Source of the DNA: Actinernus sp. WN-2022
Taxonomy: Eukaryota > Cnidaria > Anthozoa > Actiniaria > Actinernidae
Direction of reading: 5' to 3'
Length of the DNA: 64,000 nucleotides
Assembly (NCBI GenBank): GCA_030867875.1
Contig: JAOWCC010001634.1
Coordinates: 139,830,365 to 139,894,364 of the forward strand
A model generated the notes under the pieces. It did not search any database. It worked only from the letters and a program-made list of their open reading frames with translations, and was not told the DNA's origin. The stretch's first letter is position 1. Every line of letters starts with the position of its first letter. A program made the translations under genes and the position numbers. Shown here in pieces: positions 27,001 to 42,000 of this stretch.

Positions 27001-30000
27001 CCAAACAAAGTCCCAATCACCTTGTAATTGATCGCCATGTTCGGCTAGACGACATTTTGTTTTTGCGGCTTCTCTGCAAAAAGTAGCATTGGGGTGAAAC
27101 TACCACAGGTATCCTGATTCAAAAAAAATATTTAAGTGCTAACCAAAAAGTATGACTTGCCAACCAAATATTTATGTTTAGTTTCCAGCTGGTGCCTTGA
27201 GAAAAAAGTTATTGTCAAGCCCTGCATAGTCTTGCATAAAGCAATCAATGGAGAAATCACAATCCCACTACCAGCTGATTTGCCCTGACATTCTCGGAAG
27301 ACAAGAAAAAGGAACTCCCTTACAATTGTAAGTCTGTACAGCTCCAAACAAGAACTGATTGCTGCAAGTTTAGCTTCTTTCCTCAAATCATCAAACAACT
27401 ACACGCAACAAGGCAACAATTACAACGCTTATCCCCACCATGCTTGCCTGAAATGAAGTACATTTTACAGGCCTAAATAGTCACTAAATAACTCTAGCCT
27501 TGCTCCAAACATGATTTAAAAGGTTTTCCCATGGTTACAAAGGGCAGAAACATTGAGTGTCCGATGATAGGTGTTGCCTGTCCAATAGTAGGTTGATGTG
27601 TCAGATAGTAGGTTTGTCTATAATGGATATCTTAAGTCAACTTTCAGGGAGAATATTGAAATTCGAAAGGAATTCGGTTATGCAAATGTAGTCACAACTG
27701 TAAAAGATTACGAAGGAAGAAAAACATTGGCAATAGCCCTCTTCAAAGTAAACTGTCCGATAGTAGGTGTTAATACCTTATTATTATTATCAAGAATGGT
27801 AAGTTATATTCCCATGTACATGTATTTGCATAAACTCTTGCCTATTTTTCTTTTCTTTTGTTGTTCCGATATTGCAACCTTGGAGAAGTTATAGCACTAT
27901 CATTAAGCTTTCTAAAAAAGAAGTTAATTTAGACAGTCTTGAATTCTCACCTTAAATTTTTGTTTGGCAATGCTTTCTGGTATCTGCACTTTGAGTTGTC
28001 TTAGCACACTTAATACCTCCTTCTCGTTTAGTCGTCCCTTACCACCCATATCAGCAAGTACAAACTGTTCCTTTAACCATGTATTTAATGTTAAGGCCAT
28101 TATTTTGCAAGTGCAGATGTACCATTCCCATTACCATTTTTGTTAAGTGTGACTGTGAAAGTTCCAAGTCTCCTTGGAATTTTACATTTGGCCAACCGTC
28201 AATGAAATGTGTACTGCCTAAAATAATAAGGGAATTGTCAGAAATTGGCAGGGGGGAGGGTGGTGGAGAATGAAAAAAATTTAATAAAAATCTAAAAATA
28301 TATAATTGTCCCTGGACAATAAGTATGAAATATTTTGTCCCTCCCCCCCTTTTGCCCATTCCCTCCTATAACCAACCCCTTTTCAGTTGCCCATTTTTCA
28401 TGACCCTCCATTTTTGGAGGTTCAAAAAATTATGACCTCCCCCCTTTCTCCACCCCCCTTTCTCCACCCCCCTCCCCCTGCTAATTTCTTACCAGTCTCC
28501 AAGTCTAACTTCATACTACTGTAGGTGATATGCATTTGAAAGCTTTGTAGGAGATTAAATTTGCATTTGATTGACAGCAGGCTGAAAGCAATTTTCCAAA
28601 CACAACTTGAAACTTCCAGAGTTGTACTTCAACAAACTGCTATCAAGGCTAATCTAAACAAACAAAAAACAGTTGCTGCTCCATTTTTCATCAAAGGATA
28701 TCTATCTCTCATTTGTTGTCTTTGTTCCACAGGACTCTGAGCTGTTGAGAAAAGAGTCAGCACTTCTAATAAATAAATTTAAATAGAGAAATGTAAATTG
28801 GGTCGTTGCCAGGATTTGGGGTAAATTAAGGTCAGGCAAAATCAGAAATGGGAAAAAATGTTAAAAGTGGGGGAAGTATTTGGGGGTAGGTCAGGAAAAT
28901 TCAGAAAACAAATGGGACACAATGTTCATGCTAAATTTAATCATGACTTGATGTGAGATCGAGAGTAAAGGGGGAGGGGTTAGGCAGTTTGATGGGGTGA
29001 TGGAGACCATTGCCCCCCTCCCCCCCCCCCTAATTGACCCTCTGGCGAAAATCCTGGTAACTAATAATTTAAATAATATAAGACTGACTACGTTCATCTA
29101 CATACATGTATTAGTCAGTTCATGACTCTTAGAAAATAGTTGCACCCACTCAGCCAATCAGTGCCCAGTTGTCACATCACCAGACACGTCATGTTTCAGT
29201 AGTACTCAATTGATCAGCTGACCATCCTAAACCATGTTTGACCATTCTTGATTGACTGATCTGCAAAGTTTCCCCCTTAACCTTTACATCATTGGTATAC
29301 AGTTCTGATTATATAACATACATGTAACAGCGGGCATAAATGTGGTCAAAAACGAGCAGGTTCCTAATTAAACTTCTTCAGTTTTTATCCAATTGGCATC
29401 AAAGTTTACGACATATAGATGTAGGCTACTCTCCTCCAACAAACAAATCAAGTTTTTTTTTTTCAATTTTAATGGATTTTGGTGGGAAAATGATATCACA
29501 AAGTTGGTGCCAAATTTTAAATTTCACATTGTGAGATATTAATTTTGATAATTGCTTCTGAAAGAACTGGAGAGATAACTAAAATATTATTGTTGAATCA
29601 AAATAACTGTTTTCTTGAATTTTGGAATTTCCTCCATTTTGTTACTAAAAATAGCGCACATGGCAGAAATTCCAAAATATTTTTTTACGGTTTGTTGGTA
29701 GGAGAGCTTTTACGTTGCAAACTTTGATGCCGATTGGATGAAAACTGGAAATGTTTTATGAATGTGTGTTGTTGACCCCATTAATTTTATCAGCCCACTG
29801 TGTAAGTAATGTACCTTTTTCCGAGTCTACAAGACATCTGAGTCCAGTCACCCAGATATTAGCTTCATCAGGGGAGTATGCCACCAGATTAAGAGTCTCA
29901 AAGCTGTCGCTGTAGATGATAGAGAAGGCACAATCCTCCTGAATATCATCTCGGTCCATTTCTCTGAAGACATCAGTGTTCTTGCCACTGCGAATTTCGT

Positions 30001-33000
30001 GTACTGTATCCATGGAAACTGTAATAGAGATCCAAAGGATCATATGGGTATATGGGTAGTGTATCAATAATAGCAATTAATTTATACTGCTTGAAAATTA
30101 TTACATACATTGTAAGCTGTACAGGTATGTGCACACCCCAAAGAGGGTCATAAATGGTCTGGAATAGGGTATGATCTTGATAGGGAAGTACGAGACCGCA
30201 CATTTTCATATATTTCTCTTGTTGTGAAATAGAGTACATGTCTGAAACATAGCGCCGCAATGGCAAACTTGTGGACGTAAAGTGTATTTTAGTGTGTTCT
30301 CATGGGTATAAACATGTGGAAATGCTCACAGTTTAAGTTATTATTGCTGTTGTGATAGACATCATCGTTATAACATCACCACCAAGTGATTTATGGAGAC
30401 CCAATACAAAGTTGGAGCAGCCTTCCATTAGAAATGTGGGAGATACGAGCATGTACTAAAATAAGTGATTGACGGGAACCCACATACATGTATCATGTCT
30501 GTCAAAGTTTGAACTGTCGCCATTATTATTGAGCGAGTTAAGGCATGAAAAACGTACAAGGGTTTACGTCACTATCAGCAGGACCCAAATACACATGGCT
30601 ACTGGTTTATTGTTCGAGTACACAAATCTCCCACATGGTTAAATATTTGGCTGCTAAAGTATATATTAAGTACCCCAACGCTCACTTTATAGTTAGTAGC
30701 AAGAGGCTAGGGGACTCGATGACGAGGCCGTGAGTGAGCAAGTGACACAAATCCTGATAGCTTATTCATGCACTTGCATGCATCTACATGCATGTTAAAA
30801 AGGGTATGGAAAATCTTATATTTTGGTCTGAAATAGGGTCAGGGTTTGGAGACCCAGGTGGCACCACTCCCACCTGAAATATATATTTTTTCCTCTGGAT
30901 ATTTCTCACAGCAAGCAAATAAATGATGACATCTTGCCAACTGGGAGGTGTTAAGCTGCCCACCACGCTGGCTTAGTGTTAAGAGTACATGTACGTTCCA
31001 GTCTTGTGAGTAGGAGGTTGCAGGTTCAAATCCCAGTGGGCCACATCCTTGGGCAGGGAGGTAAAGCTATTGGCCTTGTCTCCTTCCTCTTCTAATCTAC
31101 ATGGGGGGGGGGGGGGGGGGGGTGTGTGTAAAAGAACCTGTTGTGATGTGCTACGTGTGTGTAGTGAAAGAGTAGGGGTTTGTCTGAGCCTGGCACAGAC
31201 ACACATAAATCTGCCCTCACACCATGACTTTAATGAATTTATTAATAGGTAGAAAACCTCTGAACAACAAATCAAGTAACACTACTGCAGGTCACATGGC
31301 CTGTTTTGCTCAATATCCTGTTATTAACTTATACACATAGATCTAAAGATGTTCTACTGGGAGAACAGATTATTGAAGGCAATCATCAGAGAAATAGAAA
31401 AAAATTGTGTACCTTAATTATTACATATACTGGCCTTGCCATACCAAGAATATGCAATGGCATTTGCTACATGTATATAAAAAACGATCAATGGAGGGTA
31501 ATAATAGTCTCTGAAATATCAAAGTAGTCAAGTTTATGTGGTTCTGTATAATATTAATAACAATAATATATAATTTATATAGCCCACATGATCATAAAGT
31601 TCTAAGAAAAAGGTGCTTTACATACAAATATTGACAAAAATAAAATAAATTAATATAAAAATTACTGGTAATAAGAAAAAGTAAAAAAGGTAAAAAAGTT
31701 AAGATAAAAAACCTGACTAAAAAGATTGGATTTAAAATAACTAATATTAGAGCTTGATACATGTAGATGTATAATTTGTAGTTGATACATGTAATAAGGT
31801 AGAAATTATCATGATAATTTTAGCCTCGCTTTCACGTCAAAACCAGGCCTTAATGTACAAAATGTACTTTATAGCAATATGCCATTTTGACAATGTTGCG
31901 CATGCAGCTAGAACAATGGCTATCTGTTTTGTTCTACAAAATGGCCTATACGTTTTAGTAACCTCTCAAAGAAACATTTAGCCTGAATTTCAGCCGTCTC
32001 CTCTGGGTTTGTTCCTCCCGAGAGAGACGTCTGAATCCAATAGCCGATAATGCCGTCCAGTGACGTCACTACCAGAAAACCTGGTAGTGATTTTTGATTG
32101 GTTCATATTCTATAATTTCGCATAATTATCATAATTATCAGCCGAGAAGACGGCAGGATTCACTTTGGACTCGCGATTGTTGATCGTTGAGTTTCAGTGG
32201 AGTGATTGTCTTTGGCAAAGACCTTGAATTCGTAAGGAAAACATCTGGAAATTAAATGGATTGAAAGTGTCCTGCACAATAACCGGCCGACTAACCTGTA
32301 AACATGTACATTTTATCACGTCGCGTCTGCGGAGTTGTTGACAATCGATTATTTGTTCGCACTCGCAGTGGTAAAGAATGTCGCTACTCTCTTCAAGGAA
32401 CTGTTCTTTCCCGTAAAAGAGCCTTCGTATTTCTTCGAAAATTCTCCATTATCCTTTCATGTTTTTCTACTTTTCTGTTGCATCATTTACATAGGTAATA
32501 TCTCGTAGCTGTGTCGATTCGAACGGCAGATCGCGAGACATGTACAAAGATCAACGGAAAGACAAAGATCAACTGTACTTTGCCTCCAAATTTGTTGTTT
32601 CGGAAAGGCTTTCACAACATAATAGGCACTTGAGAAGCAAATGGGATGGAGATATATAATATAGGTAAGGCTTTTATTTTGGTCGGCATAATCTGAAATA
32701 AATATTTCTCACGAACTCTTACTACCGCCGTGACAGTTTTATTATATTTGCATAAATTAAATTGTTAATCCGCCTTGACGTCACTGGACGGCATTATCGG
32801 CTATTGGATTCAGACGTCTCTCTCGGAAGGAACGAACCAGAGGAGACAGCTGAAATTCAGGCTAAGAAACATTCAAAACAAGAGCCCATCTGGGCTTTCA
32901 CTCGGGCCACATGAGATTGAAGATGAAATTACACTTTCATTTGAAATCCTCTAGTAATAACCGAAGGGAAGAATTATTAGCTGAATTTAGCAGTCTTTAG

Positions 33001-36000
33001 GAGTGGCTGGTAGCGCGGTGACATTCATTCTCTGCTCCCCTAGTATATATATATATGTAATTTAATATTTTTGTTTTTCTCGTGTATGTAAATTAAAGAA
33101 GTTGACCTCTACTTTAATATTCATGTTCATGTTACGCACGCTTATAGCAGAGCGCGGTAATTACGTCACAAGTCTAGACCCCCCGCCAAGACTCAGACAA
33201 ACAAACCGCTTTTCTTGTATCAACTCAGTACAAGAATTGACTAGCACTTCAGTTCGTCCTCTGTCTATTCTACCAGAAATGACTGCTTTCCTGGACCATA
33301 TTTTGAAAGGGAACCTGATGATTATACTGTCGAACAGCTTAAACTTTGGCTGAAATACAGAGGATTGAAACAAAGCGACAAACGTTGATCTTGTCAAGTG
33401 AGTTTTGCATCTTCGCTGGCCAACCAACGAGACATGCTTACTATATAGACTGTCAAGTCCTATTTAAACTGTATCCCAAACTCATCTTTTCCCATGCAAT
33501 ATCGTTGTAAGACTTCACCTAAACATTGAAAAGTTACAAAGGTCAGGTTTTCCTGTATTAAGGCAAAAACAAAAGAATGTAGCCGCATGCCGAGTGCAAT
33601 CATCTTCTTCAATAAAACTCATCGGAGACCAAAGCTGTTATGGCTGGAAGAGCATATACATTAAAACTATGAACTGATAGCATCCTAAAATTCGGCAATC
33701 TTGCTTATGTTGGTGTGCTCTTTCAAACCATTATGTTATTGTTTGCATTTATCGAGTTTTCAAATTTAATACCTGCAGCTCCGAAAGAAATTAACTTCAT
33801 TTGTGCTCAGAAAATAAATCAAAGCATTGTAGATGTAGGCTTTGCTTCCAAAATTTATTTAGTATCCTCTGATAAATTCAAGTAAACTTAATGGTTGAAC
33901 AGTAGTTCCTTCTCATTGTTTACTGGTGGATACATAGTCAGGGTTTCAGTAATTTATAGCCACTTACATTGTACGTTTCATTGCCAGACCTAGTCTCATT
34001 GTTCTGTGCTTTTAAGGTCTCTTGTACAAACATTTATCCAATGCTGACATTTCTCACTGAATTTGCTGTAAAGGTTTTGGAACAGAAAAGCTCCTCCTGT
34101 GAGTGATCAAAAAGGCCGAGAAAAGATGAGAAACCTGATCTACTTAAAAGCGGTGTACCGATCAATGCTTCATTCTCCGAGACATATCTCTTTGAGCGCC
34201 GGATTCACTCTTACATCTCCCCCAGCAACAATGCTTGGTATAGTCACCATTACTGATATGACTAGGAATCTTACTGAAGCAGCTGAAGGCATTGATTCTT
34301 TTTTTTTATCGAAAAAAATACGAATTCGGTCCTAATTTAGTCTGCTGTTCTGCAGGTTCAGAGTACTAATAGTTGAGTGTCTCAAATTTATGTTTATATT
34401 TGTCCCATATTATAAGTTGTATCCTGTCCACCTATGATGGAGCTATCACTGTATTTCTCTACTGTTCTTTCTACCCTGCGGCTCTTTGATCGCGTCCATA
34501 TCGGTATTTGTTGGACTAAAGATTATTAACTGAAATGCCCGTTTTGTTTATCTCTATTTAAAAGCTTTTACCCTCCTTCCCAAAACTGCAGTCTGCTCAT
34601 TATATTACAGAACTATAAAGGGAACTGTTGGAAGCCTTTAATTTCTCAAACCAAAATCTCGGCCATGAGAGGAGTCTTGTTTACCGTGAGAGTTGAATAA
34701 CTGCTTCGGTCATCATATTCTGTGCCGAGTGAGTGTTTATTACCTATGAAACGTACCTCCAACAAGAGCGCCAGTTGAAATATCCTGAGCCTGTTGGGAG
34801 TGCTTTCGCACGAGTGAACTTAAATAAAACATTAAACTGCTTACATTTGAGAGATGGGACTCCAAATTTGAGAGAAAATTCCTCGCGCCGTCGTCCATCA
34901 TCTTGATTTACTGTATTTAATTATGTAAAAAAATTAACCTGGCGATTGTTGCGTGACCAGCACAATGCAATCTGATTGGTGTGAATTTGACCTTTAACGC
35001 ATGCGCAGAAGACTTGTTGCACAGAATAAAAAAATATAAAAAAATAACGACTTGCATATTTAGACTCGGCGCTGCCACAGGCAGCCCGAGTAATTAATGT
35101 ACATGTACTACCAAAAACTTCATGAATTATTGACACAATCATGTACATTGTGTATATTCACATACTGTACTGTAGAAGACAAGACTGCACAATGCAATCA
35201 ATTTCACTGTAATAATCTATACTGTAATAATCTGTAATAATCACTGTAATACATGTAATTCACTGTAATAATCACTGTAATAATTCACTGTTAGTAATAA
35301 TCTATACTGTAATAATCTGTAATAATCACTGTAATAATCGATACTGTAATAATCTGTAATAATCACTGTAATAATTCACTGTGATAATCTATACTGTCTA
35401 CAAGTAATTTAGTTGTTCAGACAGATGCTTGCAAAGCAAATATACAAAATATTTAATTGTTGAAAAAAATTCACATCTGCCAGTGTCTTGGGGCTTTCAA
35501 ATTTAATGAAACTATTTTTAATAAAACTTATCATTAATAATAAATATTGTGTTTGTTGTATATACAGTGGAACCCTGGTATAAAGAACCCGGTTATAGCA
35601 AAGTTTCCGGTATAGTAAACCATAATATTTTTCAGCTTGGCAAAACTATAATAAATTGTATGGATTAGAACCCAATTACAAATGTATAACGAACCCTGGT
35701 ATGACAAAATCCCCATTATAATGAAATCAATTTAGAAGCATAATCTGGAAATCTACCCTGATATAATGAATCATTATTATTATGCCATTCATAAGATGGA
35801 ACTCAAATGCAAAACAGATGGACACATTGTAAACACAGCTTTCTGTCAACAGCTCAATACATGCTGTCCGACCAAGGACACATACATATTCTGTTATTTC
35901 TCAACTGTATTATCCTGTCTAATCAGTTCCTTAACTTCTCACCTAAACCCCAACACAATAAATTTGATGATGTGTTACTTCTAGAAAATCGTTATAACGG

Positions 36001-39000
36001 AGTTTCGTTTATAATGAACGCGACTCCTTAATTGTTTTGGTCCCTTGGCACTTCATTATACCACAAACATTGTACATGAACAGTAACCTTGACATTACTT
36101 CTGTGCCACCCACGGAATTTACAAAGCACATAATCATGTACATTCTAAATTCTGCACTTATTCACATAACTAAAAAATAATAATTATTAGCTGATCAGAG
36201 AATTACAATGCAGCCACACACAAGCTTTATAAAAAAACAAGATTTAATAAGTCTTTCAAACAAAGCAGGTATTTTTTATCTGTTTTGCCAATGCCCCGGG
36301 ATCTTGCACGTAATTTGGAAACTTGACCGAGGCAACAACTAATATAATTGCTTAAAAGAACACACCAAAATAACCAGGTAAGCAAGATTGCCAAATTTGA
36401 GGGGGCTATCTTTTTTTCCTTACAAAGCAACGAGCTAACAAAGATCAAAAGATTTACAGAAAAATGAATGGTGCCTTGCTCACTACCATGCATGCATACA
36501 TACTGTACATTCGTCTGTAATTGTTCTATCTCTGTTAGCTCGTAACTTTGTCCTTATCCAAAATATCTGCTCAAAACTTTGTACAGTTGATAAAATTAAT
36601 AATATTATGGTTTCTGCAGCCATGTTATTAACTGTTTCTCTCCAATGAGTTTGTAAGTTTTCAAATTACCTGCAAGCTCCCGGTATTGAAAAAAAGCTAA
36701 CAGCTGTGCTGTATGCTGTACAATAATTATGTCACATTCACATATATGCATGTACCTGTCCAATAGCTTAAAGTCACATTGTAGAACAATGGAACAAAAT
36801 TATCAGGCTCTGCATTATTAATTTTCAGAAACAGCTAGTTGGCACTGTTCTAGAACCCCTTTTCACCTTATTTTTTCCCAAAGGTATTTGCCTCATAGAA
36901 CATTATTTTGCAAAAAAAGTCCAATCTTTGAATTGGTATTTTTTTAACAGCTACTCAAAGTTAGCAAAAAAATCATCATTTTGGCTCCCTGTGGGATAAT
37001 TTCACAATCATAAAAAGGTCTTGGGACGAGTCTACTGATGACGTAGCATAAGGAATATCGCTCCATTCTGAATAATTTTCACTGCCTTCCGAGTCAGAAC
37101 TACTACATGAATTGCAGTCTGACATTATTATTTAGTTATTACTTCCAAAAACAGCCATAAACTTTCTCGGAATCGGTGAAGGTAACAAGAGCGGTCCGGC
37201 TTAAAGTGCCACTACGACGAAAATTTACCATTTCGATTTGCCACTTTTTCAGTGTCTATAGGTCAATCAGTATTAGAAATATCCGAAATAGTAAAAAATA
37301 TTCCCAAATGGGCATCTTAAACCACAAATTTTAGGAGAGTTTACCGGTAAAATCCTGTCCGCCATTGCTGGAAGCCGTGCCCTTTGTTCAGCTTTAAACA
37401 AAGGTTTATTCACCGGAAGTGATGTCATACACTTAACACGACTACCTCGTGGCGCGAAATAGCGTGCATAAAAAAGTAGCCAACCTCACAAAGATAAATA
37501 TAACTTTCTTCTTATGTACGTGAAGACATTTTTAGTAGAAATATGCCTCCAGGCGTTGTGTTCTGCAAGCGAGCGTTAAGTGTATGACATCATTTCCGGT
37601 GAATAAACCTTTGTTTAAAGCTGAACAAAGGGCACGGCTTCCAGTAATGGCGGACGTGTAGATTCAATATTCGGAGCTAAAAAAATAAGACTTCCTGTCG
37701 TTGTATCGAAAAACAATTTGAACTAGTAATAATATATGAACTCTACTTTATGAATATGCAAAAACATTGATATGTCAAAATTTGATCGTAGGGGCACTTT
37801 AAGCTATGTCACAGAACAGCTCAGCCCAGGTTGCTCGGGTGCTCACAATTTTTAGGGCCGAGGTATCAGGTTTTGAATGCCAATAAAATCATGATGGAAA
37901 AACCAAATCAGATTTTTTCTTTTGAAGAAAATAATTTAAACCTTCATAGTTTACGAAAAAATGATAGCAGGCTAAGGGTTATAGGCACTTTAAGACATTA
38001 GGCAAACAACCAATGTATTTCCTGTATGCTATCTTGAAAAGAAATGTACTAAATGCACTAAAATAATAAGATACAGTATTAAAATGATGTTTTCTTTGAA
38101 TTTTATCTCATTGTATTTCTAGATCTTTCCAAAAGTATGATGTAAAGAGTTTTCAGGTATTCTGGATCTAATTCCAATGTGGGCAGGTACTCGCTCTGTA
38201 CGTACATGAAGATCAATGCAAACAACACAAACTGAGAATATTACTTTCTGTAATCCCTATCTTGGGAATTAAGAGATTTCCTAAAAAGTAATACAAAGTT
38301 TAAGCAGGATTTTCGGCTTGCAGGGACATTTTTTGTGTGAAAAATCAGATAAGGACTTTACAGCTTTTAAGACTGGAACATAACTATTATTATCGATTAT
38401 TACATGTCTCATAATTATTCTCTCAATTTTCTCATCACATATACATGCATGTACAGTATACAGCTCTTTGTGAGATTCCTCTCTCAATGCCATCAACAAA
38501 GGGTTGCACACAAAATTATGTCCATTGCATCATTGTTTGGGGTGACTATTATTACATGTACATGTACATGTAGTACTTCATGTATGTATTTTAAACTCTT
38601 GAGAAATTGATTGTTCTATTAGCAGACTAACTCTGAGGTTTCAAAATCTTTATCCTTTTTGCCTTGTTGTCAATTTAATGCAAATTGCTGTAGTTTTTAT
38701 GTTCTCCCCATCTTTGAGAATATAATGTATTTAATATTTATCTGAAATAAAATTAAATTGTGAAGACTGTGGAGAATTAAAACAGATAACTTTCTTTAAG
38801 CTGTCAACTTTTACTGACTGAAGACAAAAGTATGATTACAAATGGCTAGCTGTACATGTGTGCAGCTAAATGTAGGAGAAACTAACTTTTGAATAGGAAC
38901 TTGTTTCTTGGAGTTACATGCAGGGATGCAGATAATATCAAAGTAAGGGGCCTGATTGCCCCAGCTGAATAATGTTTTAAACATAATTTATTTTCAACTT

Positions 39001-42000
39001 AGAACATATTGGCAACAATTTAACAGCAACACGTTCCAAAAGCTAGGGTTCCTCTATGTTCACCCAGGAATAATCCTTTGCCATTTATGTACTGTTAATT
39101 ACGTACCTCATACCATCATGTGTTACCGGTATATGTTTGTATACTATTGTATTTAAAAGGTTTACTTTTCACACCATAAAGGAACACACTCAACCATGAT
39201 CCACTGGGCACCTCTTTTATTGTGTACATCATCTGCAATTTAGTTTATATGCCTCCATCGTTCTGTGGGACTACTCATTATGCCACCACTGTTCTGTGGG
39301 ACAGCTCGTTACACCATTGTTCTGTGGGATTGCTCGTTATGCCACCATTGTTCGGTGGGACTGCTTGTTGTGCCACCATTGTTCTGTGGGACTGCTCGTT
39401 ATGCCACCATTGTTTTGTGGGTCTGCTCGTTATGCCACCATTGTTGTGTGACTGCTCGTTACACCACTATTGTTCTGTGGGACTGCTCGTTATGCCACCA
39501 TTGTTCTGTGGGACTGCTCATTGTGCAACCATTGTTCTGTGAGACTGCTCATTACACCACTATTGTCCTGCTAGCTATTCAAAACACTTGAATCACCATT
39601 TTCCGTGATTGAGAAAATGGATGTGAGAAGGATAAATTGGCTGAGTGTGGCTCTTTAATGTTCTATAAGAATAGATTTCCCTTAGAAAAATCCAACTACT
39701 GTACATATAATTCTAGAATTAGATCTTAGTGTTCAGCATTTAGTAATCTAGTATGTAAATGTTATATTCATTTGACAATTTTTATGTTTTATAACCTGAT
39801 TGTCACTCTCAATTGCACATACAGGTAAATGATACTTAAATGTGCTTCGCTCTGCAGAATAAGGCACTTGTTAAATGACTAAACAACAGGAAAGACTTTC
39901 ACCTCCTTCAAATTATTTTAGACATTAAAGGCCATTTCCTAAACTAAGGGGGAAAAGCAATTTAGTCATAGAACAGTCACGTACATACATTGTACATGAT
40001 TGTCTAGTGTAAGTTTGGATAAGTAAACTACTGGTTCAGACTACAAGCTTAACCCATGCAAAACATCTACTTATAGGGATTCTTTCTTTAATCGCATAGT
40101 TATTCTATGGAACTCGCTGCCTTTAAATATTAAGTCCTGTAGTTCAATTTCGTCTTTCAAAACATTGCTACGAGCTCACTATCTTGCGCTTTTGCTTTCC
40201 ACTTTTGACCCTGATCGCATTAGAACCTATAAAACTATCTGTTCTAAATGCCGATCTACTAACATATCTACTATTTGTTGCCGCTAACTTTTTTCTGTGC
40301 TTATTTACTTAATACATTATTCATAGTTCTATCTGTAATGTATTGTCAGTGTATTTGTATTTGTCTCAGGCTGAGCTTGTTTGGACCTAGAGTCTGTTTC
40401 TCAGCCTGAGTTAAGCTATTAAATAAAAAAATAAAAAAATAAAAACAATTGTCTAGCCTTAAAGCTTTCAAAAATATTTTTTTTAAACTTCTTCTGGATG
40501 ACTCCCTCTTGAGTATTTATTTAATTATTATTAATTGAACTTCATTCTTTCTAGTTATCATTTGCGCTATTGATATCTATTGTTTTCTCGTAGATGCATT
40601 TAACTTAAAATCTACTTGTTACTTTCACATTAGCCTTAGTTTCTAATTACAGTATCCTAATCCAGTCTAGTTTACATGATTCTCATACCTTTATACCAAT
40701 TTTATTGCACTACCTACATTCACTAGCTATTTGACATACATGTAGATCTATACGTATTTCTGTATTTTCCTTACGTACCTACATGTACATGTATGTGCAA
40801 TGTGCATACTATTATGCAACTTTGGTAACCCTCACGGCTTTATGTTTATGCTCCTCCACATTATTTACTCATTTATTTTGTGTATCTTGTTGTAAATCGT
40901 TTTATGTGGAAATAAAGCCTTGAACCTTGAAGTTTCATATTTTCACAACAGAGCTGAAGTGAGCACTCAGCGAAGGCTCATGTTGGGGAATTTGTTAATG
41001 CTATTTACATTAATATTTCTCCATTTAATTTAATTTATAGCCTCCATTGAGTGAAATGTTCAAGATCTATCATGGGAAAACAAAGCTTGCCTATTTTGAA
41101 AGAATCACTAGGACCTGCATGTCAAGTTACTGTCAGTAAATAATAATGGCTTTTGTAATAACAGTTTGAAGATTCTATTGTATTCTTGACATGAAGCGCT
41201 AACTTTCATTCCTAAAATTAAATGTCAGTTTCAAGAAATTGGCAACAAATATCAGATGTGAAATTTGAGTGATTTTGATGCAAATGCCTGCAATTACAAA
41301 TACAACGTATATTTTGATGTATGACATTCATTTATACCTGCTCGTATTAAAGAGTAAAAAATAAAATAAGATGAACAAGATTATAACTTTTTGGCCAAAA
41401 AATACCTTTTCTGCAGTCACTGGATCTGTTCACATACAGTGTACAAGAATACATGTAATTATTATTATTGCGATCTACGTAAAATTTAACTTCATAAAAT
41501 GTAAAGTGAATGTAAATAAGAGCAGAGTGTTACTCAGTCAAATCGACACTCACACCCTTTTTGTACACTGCCCTTAGAAAAATCCAACTACTGTACATAT
41601 AATTCTAGAATTAGATCTTAGTGTTCAGCATTTAGTAATCTAGTATGTAAATGTTATATTCATTTGACAATTTTTATGTTTTATAACCTGATTGTCACTC
41701 TCAATTGCACATACAGGTAAATGATACTTAAATGTGCTTCGCTCTGCAGAATAAGGCACTTGTTAAATGACTAAACAACAGGAAAGACTTTCACCTCCTT
41801 CAAATTATTTTAGACATTAAAGGCCATTTCCTAAACTAAGGGGGAAAAGCAATTTAGTCATAGAACAGTCACGTACATACATTGTACATGATTGTCTAGT
41901 GTAAGTTTGGATAAGTAAACTACTGGTTCAGACTACAAGCTTAACCCATGCAAAACATCTACTTATAGGGATTCTTTCTTTAATCGCATAGTTATTCTAT

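Larger units (their letters stand above)
39679..41570 (+). repeat. 1,892-bp tandem duplication, copy 1
   Basis: Starts cccttagaaaaatccaac. Every segment I compared is identical to 41571-43462 at a constant offset of 1,892. It contains LINE 3' ends and unrelated intron DNA, so it is a segmental duplication and not an element. Confidence 0.95.

Noticed and set aside
28051..28074. AG acceptor for PLC exon 5 at the GAACAG in front of TTTGTA
   Set aside because: It would remove the conserved WLKEQ residues and break the frame with exon 4; the AC acceptor keeps both.
39222..39591. Two overlapping 106-108 codon open frames
   Set aside because: They arise from a 31-bp repeat without stops and read as repeats of the same peptide in both frames.
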